Part shown: positions 7,760-13,920 of the stretch, one piece after another
Position numbering within the stretch: position 1 is the first letter of the stretch
Layout of the letters: every line of letters begins with the position of its first letter
Origin: Bacteriovoracaceae bacterium
GTDB taxonomy: Bacteria > Bdellovibrionota > UBA1018
Assembly: GCA_947500275.1 (NCBI GenBank)
Contig: CANMSW010000016.1
Location: 1-18,147, forward strand
DNA length: 18,147 bases
Reading direction: 5' to 3'
Translations under genes and position numbers: made by a program
The notes under the pieces: model-generated
The model's input: the letters and a program-made list of their open reading frames with translations, nothing else
The model's database searches: none
What the model was told of the DNA's origin: nothing

Positions 7760-8152
7760 AGGTGCACTCCTTAAGATGCGACTTCCGTTTGTCCGGGTGG
7801 TGCCGTCGGATTTCAGGCGAGGCGACCGGAGTCCGGACCTCATCCTGCAATACGAAAGCAGGTCGCCCTTCAGCAATCAGTATGCCAAACTTTTGTCGGT
7901 GATGGTTTTACAGTTTGAATCTAGAAATGCAGCGGTTTCATGCGAAAAAGGCCCATTTTCATCTGTGTCTCATTCACTTTGAAAAAAAGAGTCGTAGTCC
8001 TCTTGCGAGACCTATGAAAAAAGTACGATTAACGCATAAAGCTAGCCTCCTGCGTTACTTTTTGAATTCTGAATGTCCCGGTATTTAAGACCTGTTTCAG
8101 AAACGCTTTTTAGTTTTCCGGGCAAGCGAGTGTGCCTCATGATGAGGGGATC
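7760..8152. other. 393-bp divergent intergenic region between protease and receiver-repeat genes
   Basis: The region holds no convincing gene. The protease-proximal part (7760-7876) is GC-rich and on the minus strand contains several mutually consistent or competing complementary segments: GGCGACC 7821-7827 with 7861-7867, CCTGC 7844-7848 with 7858-7862, and GTCCGG 7791-7796 with 7833-7838. This is a possible structured 5' leader. The distal part (about 7880-8110) is AT-rich, as expected for two divergent promoters, but I could not assign confident -35/-10 pairs on either strand. It matches no riboswitch class I can recall. Confidence 0.35.
7765..7774 (-). promoter_or_regulatory. Ribosome binding site that sets the TTG start of the protease
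   Basis: On the minus strand TTAAGGAGTG precedes the TTG at 7759 with seven bases between AAGGAG and the codon. It lies inside the longer open frame, whose upstream ATG codons (7876, 7843) lack such a site. This SD plus the signal peptide immediately after the TTG fixes the start. Confidence 0.75.
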
Positions 8153-8155
8153 ATG
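8138..8155 (+). promoter_or_regulatory. Start-codon hairpin with the SD in its loop
   Basis: CATGAT (8138-8143) and ATCATG (8150-8155) are perfect complements around GAGGGG. The ribosome binding site sits in the loop and the ATG start at 8153 forms part of the stem. The GAGGGG motif also decides the start against the GTG at 8132. Whether the 6-bp stem restrains translation cannot be told from sequence. Confidence 0.4.
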
Positions 8156-9427
8156 TCCTCACCCGTTCATGGAAAATCACAGGCCCCTCACACGACTCAT
8201 GGGGGGAACTCCGCGCCCGGCTTGCTTCAGGGAGTTTCGGACGGTGTTCTTAGGGAGTTTCTAGAGAGCTCCGTGGCGCTGGTGGCGGACAGCGGCGTCG
8301 TGACGAGAAATGCGCTGCGCAAATTTCTCATCGATTTGGGCATGATGCAGTCCTTCTGCATGTCTGCACCGACTTTTATTGAGGCAAAGTCGTTACTGTC
8401 CGAGTTTCAGCCAAAGATTCTTGTGTTGGAGGCGGACCAGGATCCTCAGTTATTGAATGAGCTCCTGAGTCTTCATCGAAAGCAGTTTAGTAATTTCAAA
8501 GACTCAATTCTGATTGTTCTCCATTCGGGTGACCTCTCCGAGCAGACTGCGGAAGCAGTCCGGCAGGGGGCGGATATTTTCTTGAAGAAGCCGTTTTCTC
8601 TCGAGAGATTTAAATACCGTTTCGCAATGGCAGTCGCTGCGAAGAGCGAGTCCTCCTTTGTGCCGCCCATTTATCAAGATGCGATGGAATTGATCGGGAG
8701 CCGGGCTGACGAAGAGGCGCTGGCGAAGCTACGTACAGTCGTTCAGATTTATCCAGAGTGCCCGAAGGCCTTGCGTGAAATGGCTCGAATCCATTTGCAA
8801 CGGCAGAATTGGCAAGAGGCGGAGCGATGGGTCTGGCGTCTCAGAGAAGAGAATCTCTTGGATCCGGAGTGGATACCGGATGTGATCGAGATGGCTTCCA
8901 AGATTGATCGGTACGACTATGTCGAATGGCTTGCCGATGCGGTCCGGGAAATGCCCAAGTCAAAGGTCAGAATCATCTCATCGGTTGCTCATGGGATTGC
9001 ACTTCTTGCCGCCCGTTTGGCCTCTTCCCAGAAAGATCGACCTCGGGCGCTCGAATTATTCCAAAAAGCAGTATCCGTATCGAAACACGCTCATGAGACT
9101 TATTCCGAAGTGATTCAAGCGATGTACTCGGCCGAGATGATCGTCGAGGCAGACATTTTACTTCGGAGTGCTCCAGATGAAGTTCGCGAATCCGAAGATA
9201 CGAAAATTCTTCTCTTGGAGCACTTAGATCAGCATCGTGAAGCTCCAGAGGTGATCAATGCAGCCTATCAGCTCTATCGGGCAGGCGTTCGGCGCCCGAG
9301 AGTCTATCAGGTTTTAATTGAGCGATCGAAGGAGCTCGGTCGTACGCGGCAAGTGATCGTCGAGTTGATTGAAGAGGCGGGGCGAGTGCACCCCGACTGG
9401 ACTGAGACCTTCAATGGGTATCTTTAA
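8153..9427 (+). CDS. Degenerate response-regulator receiver domain with C-terminal TPR-like helical repeats
   Basis: This 424-residue cytoplasmic protein has a CheY-like receiver domain (about residues 40-165) followed by roughly 250 residues of helical repeats of TPR type (for example CPKALREMARIHLQRQNWQEAERW and RALELFQKAVSVSKHAHETYSEV). Strand 1 reads VALVADSG, with one acidic residue where two are usual. Strand 3 reads PKILVLEADQD, so by alignment the phospho-acceptor Asp is replaced by Glu93 (numbered from ATG 8153), and Asp95 is the nearest Asp. Strand 4 ends VLHSG with His at the usual Thr/Ser. The LKKPF block keeps the conserved Lys. It is thus probably a pseudo-receiver or a constitutively active-like one, acting through protein-protein contacts. 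There is no DNA-binding or GGDEF/EAL output. It is monocistronic: a divergent protease upstream and a strong terminator downstream. No histidine kinase is adjacent. The alternative GTG start at 8132 adds seven residues. Confidence 0.8.
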   Translation: MSSPVHGKSQAPHTTHGGNSAPGLLQGVSDGVLREFLESSVALVADSGVVTRNALRKFLIDLGMMQSFCMSAPTFIEAKSLLSEFQPKILVLEADQDPQLLNELLSLHRKQFSNFKDSILIVLHSGDLSEQTAEAVRQGADIFLKKPFSLERFKYRFAMAVAAKSESSFVPPIYQDAMELIGSRADEEALAKLRTVVQIYPECPKALREMARIHLQRQNWQEAERWVWRLREENLLDPEWIPDVIEMASKIDRYDYVEWLADAVREMPKSKVRIISSVAHGIALLAARLASSQKDRPRALELFQKAVSVSKHAHETYSEVIQAMYSAEMIVEADILLRSAPDEVRESEDTKILLLEHLDQHREAPEVINAAYQLYRAGVRRPRVYQVLIERSKELGRTRQVIVELIEEAGRVHPDWTETFNGYL

Positions 9428-9462
9428 AGCTGGATTGGCTGTCTAGCGGCATTCTTCTTAAT

Positions 9463-9503
9463 AAAAAAACCCCCGGAAACTAGTGTTTCCGGGGGTTTTT
9501 TTT
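9463..9503. terminator. Bidirectional intrinsic terminator between the receiver-repeat gene and recA
   Basis: A perfect 11-bp stem (CCCCCGGAAAC 9470-9480 with 9485-9495) around a TAGT loop is flanked by A7 on the left and T8 on the right. It works as a classical terminator in both directions, closing the plus-strand gene ending at 9427 and the minus-strand recA operon ending at 9522. Confidence 0.95.
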
Positions 9504-9521
9504 CATTCAAGCGCTAACCGC

Positions 9522-10757
9522 TTATTTGCGTGCGGGTGCGTTGTTCGGTGCCTTCGTTGCTTCTGCTTTTTTTGCAGCAGCATTCGTCTCTGTTGCTTTT
9601 GCGTTCATCGCAGAGGCAGGAATGGCGGGTCCAGCAGCCGTAGCTCCGGCAGGTGCTGTCGACGCGTCTGCATTATTTGTGTTCGCGTTCGCATTACCGA
9701 TTCCCGCTTTTGCGAGGACTTCCAGGCGGACTTTTGCGCACATTTCATGATTCTGCTTCAAGAAGTTCCGTGCGTTGTCGCGGCCTTGGCCCAGGCGCTC
9801 ATCCTTGTAGGTATACCAGGTGCCGCTCTTTTCGATGACGTTCAGGTTTGCAGCAAGATCTAAGATATCGCCCTCTTTCGAAATGCCTTCACCGTAAAGA
9901 ATGTCGAATTCGACTTCTTTGAACGGAGGAGCCATTTTGTTTTTGACGACTTTCACACGAGTGCGGTTACCAATGACGTTTTCGCCGTCTTTGATCGCCT
10001 GCACACGTCGGATGTCCATGCGTACGGACGAGTAGAACTTCAGTGCGTTACCGCCGGTGGTGGTTTCTGGGTTTCCGAACATCACGCCGATCTTCATGCG
10101 GATTTGGTTGATGAAGATCATGAGTGTTCTTGAGCGGTTGATCGATCCAGTGAGTTTGCGGAGTGCTTGGCTCATCAAGCGGGCTTGAAGACCCATGTGG
10201 GAATCGCCCATCTCGCCTTCGATTTCAGCGCGTGGCACCAGTGCTGCCACCGAATCGACGACCAGGAGGTCGATTCCACCGGAGCGCACGAGCATATCGG
10301 CGATTTCGAGAGCTTGTTCACCGGTGTCAGGTTGCGAGATCAAGAGATCATCCGTGCGGACGCCAAGCTTCCGCGCGTAGTTCACATCAAGCGCATGTTC
10401 AGCGTCGACGAAGGCAGCGATTCCGCCCTGTTTCTGGCACTCAGCGATTGCATGGAGCGTGAGTGTCGTTTTACCGGAAGCTTCAGGTCCGTAAATTTCA
10501 ACGATCCGTCCGCGAGGGAGTCCACCGATTCCCAGCGCGATATCAAGTCCGAGCGATCCGGTAGAGATCGCAGGAATGTCCTGAGCGACGAGACTTTCGT
10601 TCTCGCCCAAACGCATGATCGAACCTTTACCGAATTGCTTTTCGATCGCTTGAACCGCGAGTTCGAGCGCTTTGTTCTTTTGTGCGTGTGCACTGTTGTC
10701 GTTATGGGTCGAAGCTGCACCGGTCGAAGCACGGTTTTTATTTTGATTGAGTTCCAT
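9522..10757 (-). CDS. recA: RecA recombinase with long low-complexity C-terminal tail
   Basis: This is the ATP-dependent DNA strand-exchange protein that also triggers LexA self-cleavage. The core is canonical: KQFGKGSIMRLG at 40-51, Walker A GPEASGKT at 90-97, Walker B LLVVDS at 164-169, INQIRMKIGVMFGNPETTTGGNALKF-type loop 2 region around 216-241, and the C-terminal domain ending near residue 350. The protein is 411 aa against about 350 in E. coli. The surplus is an N-terminal extension of ~25 residues (Asn/Ser/His-rich) and a tail of ~60 residues (352-411) rich in Ala, Asn, Thr and Pro that ends basic (NNAPARK). The usual acidic tail is missing. A strong SD (AAGGGGGAG) precedes the ATG. 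It follows cinA by 83 bp on the same strand and ends at the bidirectional terminator. I found no obvious SOS box in the 83-bp gap. Confidence 0.98.
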   Translation of the reverse strand: MELNQNKNRASTGAASTHNDNSAHAQKNKALELAVQAIEKQFGKGSIMRLGENESLVAQDIPAISTGSLGLDIALGIGGLPRGRIVEIYGPEASGKTTLTLHAIAECQKQGGIAAFVDAEHALDVNYARKLGVRTDDLLISQPDTGEQALEIADMLVRSGGIDLLVVDSVAALVPRAEIEGEMGDSHMGLQARLMSQALRKLTGSINRSRTLMIFINQIRMKIGVMFGNPETTTGGNALKFYSSVRMDIRRVQAIKDGENVIGNRTRVKVVKNKMAPPFKEVEFDILYGEGISKEGDILDLAANLNVIEKSGTWYTYKDERLGQGRDNARNFLKQNHEMCAKVRLEVLAKAGIGNANANTNNADASTAPAGATAAGPAIPASAMNAKATETNAAAKKAEATKAPNNAPARK

Positions 10758-10840
10758 TGATCTATCTCCCCCTTTGAAGAGTTTACAGAAACGATTTCAG
10801 CTCTACCGCCGATACGGAAGAAGTTCGGGCTTCGGGAGTT

Positions 10841-11482
10841 TTACTTCCCAGTCCCCTTCTTCTTTCGAGTGGTGCGGCGGGTGCCTGTGAGCATGGACCG
10901 TACCATGCGCAAAATATGGATTGCAGCCGCGATTTGACGCCCTCTTCGAAGATTTTCTACGGCCGTCTGCGGCATTTTATCGAGTTGCGTCAAGTGTGGG
11001 GCCAGTTGAACTTCCTGGAGGTGACCCAGTGTTCCTTTTCCTGCGCGGCGCACCAAAGCAATCCAAGCGTGGCCATCTTTTGCCCGGTCTTCCTTGGACT
11101 TGCTCGGGCCCAATCTACCCGTTATTGCAGCGGAAATTGTCGCGTGAGGCGTTTGCTCGAGGGCCGATAGCGCCATGGATCCTGCGATCTCGTCACTGAC
11201 CGAATCGGGTGCTCTTTTGAGCGCCGATTTCGGGATGTTGAGCCAGGCGACCTTTGACTCGGGTTGATAAACTACGAAGGATCCGGCGAGCGCCTGGGAG
11301 ATTCCGGGAGTACGAGCGAGGGACGCAGCGATGAGCCCACCTGTGCAGCTTTCGGCCAGAACGAGTGATTCCCGGTTCTTGATTAAGAGTTTGGCAGTCA
11401 ACGCCGCCTCTTTTGCGAGGACTTGCTCTCCCTCTTGAATGGTCGATTGGAGTTCTTCTGGAGTAAGGGGTGCTTCGTTCAT
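10841..11482 (-). CDS. cinA: CinA C-terminal/PncC-type nicotinamide-nucleotide amidohydrolase
   Basis: This is a stand-alone CinA C-terminal domain (PncC family), 213 aa from the ATG at 11482. The N-terminal COG1058 (MoCF-like) half of full-length CinA is absent. In characterised members this domain deamidates nicotinamide mononucleotide to nicotinate mononucleotide in pyridine-nucleotide salvage. The signature AESCTGGLIAASL with its active-site Ser is present near residues 43-55, as is the FVVYQPESK strand. The later block, usually GIAGPGG-like, reads GRLGPSK here, and the tail is strongly basic (RRTTRKKKGTGK). Activity is therefore likely but not certain. The chosen ATG overlaps the pgpA stop as ATGA; an ATG at 11494 (four codons earlier) is possible, and neither has a strong SD. 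It is followed by recA, the same order as the cinA-recA operon of many bacteria. Confidence 0.85.
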   Translation of the reverse strand: MNEAPLTPEELQSTIQEGEQVLAKEAALTAKLLIKNRESLVLAESCTGGLIAASLARTPGISQALAGSFVVYQPESKVAWLNIPKSALKRAPDSVSDEIAGSMALSALEQTPHATISAAITGRLGPSKSKEDRAKDGHAWIALVRRAGKGTLGHLQEVQLAPHLTQLDKMPQTAVENLRRGRQIAAAIHILRMVRSMLTGTRRTTRKKKGTGK

Positions 11483-12042
11483 TGAGGGATCCATCCAAAG
11501 TGGTTGAGGGTTGCGTAAACCGCGAGGGCTTGAAGTCCGGCAAGGATGTCATCAGCCATAACGCCAAAGCCACCCCAATAGGCGGATTCCCGGGCTTTAT
11601 TTTTTGACCACTGGTCCACTTGTCTGACTGGGGGGGGTTTAGTGATATCAAAAAAACGAAAAAGGACGAATGCGATTCCAAACGGGATGGGAGCTAATGG
11701 GCAGAGCAGAGCAGCGATTCCCATGCCGATGACCTCGTCGATCACAATTGAACCATGATCACCCGTCCGGGTGATGACGCTCACGCGTGCGGCAGCCCAC
11801 GTGCCCAGCAGCGTGATTATCAACCAAAGGACGAGCTGAGCGGCCCACGGAAGAGTCGTGACCGCCGCGACCAGAGGAAGCGCCGCGAGTGTTCCAGCTG
11901 TCCCTGGGGCAATGGGCGAGAGTCCGCTCCCGAAGAAAGTGGCGATCCCAAAGGCAAGTCGATCGGCAGTGGACTGTGAAAAGTCAGCAGCTTTGAGCGG
12001 GGCGGTTTTTTTCTTTTGAAGTGGAGTGCCTGGGTTGGTCAT
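11479..12042 (-). CDS. pgpA: Phosphatidylglycerophosphatase A
   Basis: An inner-membrane phosphatase that converts phosphatidylglycerol phosphate to phosphatidylglycerol in phospholipid synthesis. It is 187 aa, with all family blocks visible: SGLSPIAPGTAGTL at 39-52, DHGSIVIDEVIGM at 95-107 (metal-binding acidic residues), FRFFDITKP at 128-136 and GGFGVMADDILAG at 157-169 (Asp164/Asp165). Hydrophobic segments at about 52-88, 104-128 and 165-178 fit its known membrane topology. A short Lys-rich N-terminal extension (about 20 residues) precedes the core. It overlaps the thioesterase stop as ATGA (12039-12042) and the cinA start likewise, so it is translated within a coupled lipid/nucleotide/recombination operon. 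The family call is very secure. Confidence 0.94.
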   Translation of the reverse strand: MTNPGTPLQKKKTAPLKAADFSQSTADRLAFGIATFFGSGLSPIAPGTAGTLAALPLVAAVTTLPWAAQLVLWLIITLLGTWAAARVSVITRTGDHGSIVIDEVIGMGIAALLCPLAPIPFGIAFVLFRFFDITKPPPVRQVDQWSKNKARESAYWGGFGVMADDILAGLQALAVYATLNHFGWIPQ

Positions 12043-12518
12043 GACGGATCCTTGATCCCAGTTTGGGGGTTCTCAGAGAGCGTTTTCTTCCAAAGCCTTT
12101 CGAGCTCTTCTGGAACGGGGGAAGGTCGACCTTTCTCATTGACCATGACGGCGTGGACCGTCCCGGTGAAGATCTTATCGTCGCCACGGTAAATCGCTTG
12201 TTCGAACGTAAACCGGGAGCGGCCGCCCTCAGTCATGTGGCTTTTGATGACCAGCTCGTCGCCCAAAAAGGCAGGTCTGAGGTAGCGCACGTCGAGCGCT
12301 GCGATCACTGGCCAACGATTCCAAGTTTGGAATTTCTCAAGAGTGACTCCTTCTTCGCGAAGGAGTTCCCAGCGGGCATGCTCCAAGTAGCTGATATACA
12401 CTGCGTGATTGACATGCCCGAAGCTGTCGAGTTCATAGCCTCGAACGTGGATTTTGGTGGTCCAAATCTTGTCTGGAACGAGGGGGGTGGGTTGCTGGGA
12501 TTCATTTTTTTGAGTCAT
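12039..12518 (-). CDS. Acyl-CoA thioesterase, 4HBT hotdog fold (YbgC/FadM-like)
   Basis: This 159-residue cytoplasmic hotdog-fold enzyme probably hydrolyses acyl-CoA or acyl-ACP thioesters. The active-site helix motif is intact: ELDSFGHVNHAVYISYLEHAR from residue 29, with catalytic-type Asp31, His35 and Asn37. The following strands (YLRPAFLGDELVIKS, FTFEQAIYRG) match the 4-hydroxybenzoyl-CoA thioesterase subgroup. About 15 Gln/Pro-rich residues precede the core. It is the first gene of the minus-strand run and is coupled to pgpA by ATGA, consistent with a role in lipid turnover. It diverges from the 446-residue gene with only 61 bp between starts, so promoters for both directions must overlap or lie inside coding sequence. 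The exact acyl substrate is not predictable. Confidence 0.88.
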   Translation of the reverse strand: MTQKNESQQPTPLVPDKIWTTKIHVRGYELDSFGHVNHAVYISYLEHARWELLREEGVTLEKFQTWNRWPVIAALDVRYLRPAFLGDELVIKSHMTEGGRSRFTFEQAIYRGDDKIFTGTVHAVMVNEKGRPSPVPEELERLWKKTLSENPQTGIKDPS

Positions 12519-12558
12519 CTCGTATCGGAAGCTACCCCGGACCCGGCCGTCACGCCAG

Positions 12559-12572
12559 AAAGGAGAGGAGGG
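12559..12572 (+). promoter_or_regulatory. Strong purine-rich SD that supports the TTG start at 12580
   Basis: AAAGGAGAGGAGGG offers two overlapping SD cores. AGGAGG (12566-12571) is eight bases before the TTG at 12580. The first in-frame ATG lies about 138 codons further in, so the TTG is the credible start of the 446-residue protein. The 61-bp divergent gap (12519-12579) also holds any promoters, but none is clear. Confidence 0.75.
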
Positions 12573-12579
12573 TTTCGCC

Positions 12580-13920
12580 TTGTCGAAGCTCAGTCTTGGG
12601 TCTACTGTTCGGACCGAAGAGTTTTCGGAGGGGCCCCCGCGTCACGAAAACCTTCGGGGGGAAAAGTTGAGTACACTGCGACCAGACGCTGAGTTCTTGC
12701 GTCGGAAATACGAATTTCGATGGGAAGTCCTCGATATTATTATCGGGGGCAAGTCCTCAATTGACTCGAATCAAGGGTTTCAGATCTCCTCTTTGGATGA
12801 GGCCGATCGCTTTATTCGGAGTTACGGTTACGATCTCGAAAATCCGATCGAGAAGGCTGAAGCATTCGGAAATTACCAAGAGTCGATCAACTTTATTCGG
12901 CGCTATTTTCTCCAGCCTGAAAATCCGGAAGGTCTTAGAATTGATATTCCGAGGCGAATTCTTGAGCTGACGGACCTTCGTGAATTGTTCTTGATGGCGA
13001 GTTTACACGCCCCCGGACAGATGCACGATACTCCCGGATTGATTCTCCGGACGTGGGCGTGTTCGATTTTGAAAGTGATGCACACGATTGCCCACATCGA
13101 CCAAGATCTTCGGACGACTTATTTTGGCGATATTCAGAAACAGATCCTCGACCGATTTTACCGCGTCATTCATCGCGATGCAGAGGGGCGTCTCTATTTG
13201 GGTGAGAAGCCAGACGATGCTCTTCGGGTGGACTTAGTCGCATTTGAGTCGAAGCCAAAAAAGTCGCGCGACTCAACGCTCCTGAAGCTCCTTCATAAAC
13301 CTGAGAATGTCGCCGAAGATATTTTTGATCGCGTTGGGTTGCGTTTTGTCACTCATACCCGGCTAGGTGCATTACAGGTGGTTAAGTTCCTCAAGGATCG
13401 CATGATCGTCATGCCTCCCAATATTAAGCCAAGCCGTTCTCGGAATACCATGATCGATATCGATGATTTCCGAAATCAGATGACGGATTGTTTGGCGCAA
13501 GTGGAGCGGGGCGAGATGACCGAAGAGGGGTTGAAGCGCGAGCTCGAGATGGCCGCCCATTCACCCGCCACGAACCCTCTCAATCCTCACTCGAGCGAGT
13601 TCTATCGCGCGATTCAATTTACGTGTCGGCAGCTCGTGAAGCTCGTGAATCCACTTCATCAAGATCTGCGGGAACTCAAGCAGCTTTCACGAAGCGGCGG
13701 GCTCTCAGAGTCGGCTCAGCGAATCGTCGATCGCCTCGACTTGAAGTACGCTCAGAAGGAGATTCATTTCTTTTATCCTTATGAGGTTCAAGTGATGGAT
13801 CAGTTCAGCTTCGAGGAGAATGAAAAAGGCCGGAGTGCTCACAGTGAATATAAGAAGGCGCAGCTTCAAGCGGCACTTCGACGCGTGATGGGAAGTTTAG
13901 TGGATGCGGCACGACAGTGA
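12580..13920 (+). CDS. Uncharacterised protein with RelA/SpoT-synthetase-like motifs (TIGR04552-like)
   Basis: This 446-residue soluble protein resembles, from memory, the uncharacterised family TIGR04552 of deltaproteobacteria. Reading it against RelA/SpoT/RelQ, the second half follows the (p)ppGpp synthetase motif order. A basic block KPKKSRDSTLLKLLHK (225-240) corresponds to R-x-K-x3-S-I-x2-K. FDRVGLRFV (249-257) corresponds to D-(L/V)-x-G-(I/V)-R, with Asp250 at a metal-ligand position. EFYRAIQFT (340-348) corresponds to NGYQSIHT, with Tyr342 at the guanine-stacking Tyr. YEVQV (401-405) corresponds to EIQIRT, with Glu402 at the catalytic Glu. RSAHSEYKK (418-426) corresponds to AAHWxYK. 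Spacing is larger than in known synthetases (about 90 residues between the second and third motif), so insertions exist. The N-terminal ~210 residues are helical with HTIAHID at 169-174; no canonical HD hydrolase block is seen. Real activity, substrate and product are unknown. It starts at TTG behind a strong SD and overlaps the next gene by 17 bp. Confidence 0.75.
   Translation: MSKLSLGSTVRTEEFSEGPPRHENLRGEKLSTLRPDAEFLRRKYEFRWEVLDIIIGGKSSIDSNQGFQISSLDEADRFIRSYGYDLENPIEKAEAFGNYQESINFIRRYFLQPENPEGLRIDIPRRILELTDLRELFLMASLHAPGQMHDTPGLILRTWACSILKVMHTIAHIDQDLRTTYFGDIQKQILDRFYRVIHRDAEGRLYLGEKPDDALRVDLVAFESKPKKSRDSTLLKLLHKPENVAEDIFDRVGLRFVTHTRLGALQVVKFLKDRMIVMPPNIKPSRSRNTMIDIDDFRNQMTDCLAQVERGEMTEEGLKRELEMAAHSPATNPLNPHSSEFYRAIQFTCRQLVKLVNPLHQDLRELKQLSRSGGLSESAQRIVDRLDLKYAQKEIHFFYPYEVQVMDQFSFEENEKGRSAHSEYKKAQLQAALRRVMGSLVDAARQ

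Noticed and set aside
7780..7876. Cyclic-di-GMP (GEMM) or other known riboswitch before the protease
   Set aside because: The conserved core sequences I remember for GEMM-I are not found; only generic complementarity is visible.
7877..8131. Sigma-70 or FliA-type promoter boxes for the divergent genes
   Set aside because: Partial matches (such as TTGCGA and TACGAT at 15-bp spacing) are too weak and badly spaced to report.
10167..10760. Plus-strand open frame of 197 codons across recA
   Set aside because: Mirror of the conserved recA core; no ribosome binding site and no recognisable protein motif.
10758..10840. SOS (LexA) operator upstream of recA
   Set aside because: I looked for TTAC-N3-GTAA and CTGT-N8-ACAG type sites. 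Only half-sites (TTACAG, CTGT) are present, so I do not claim an operator.
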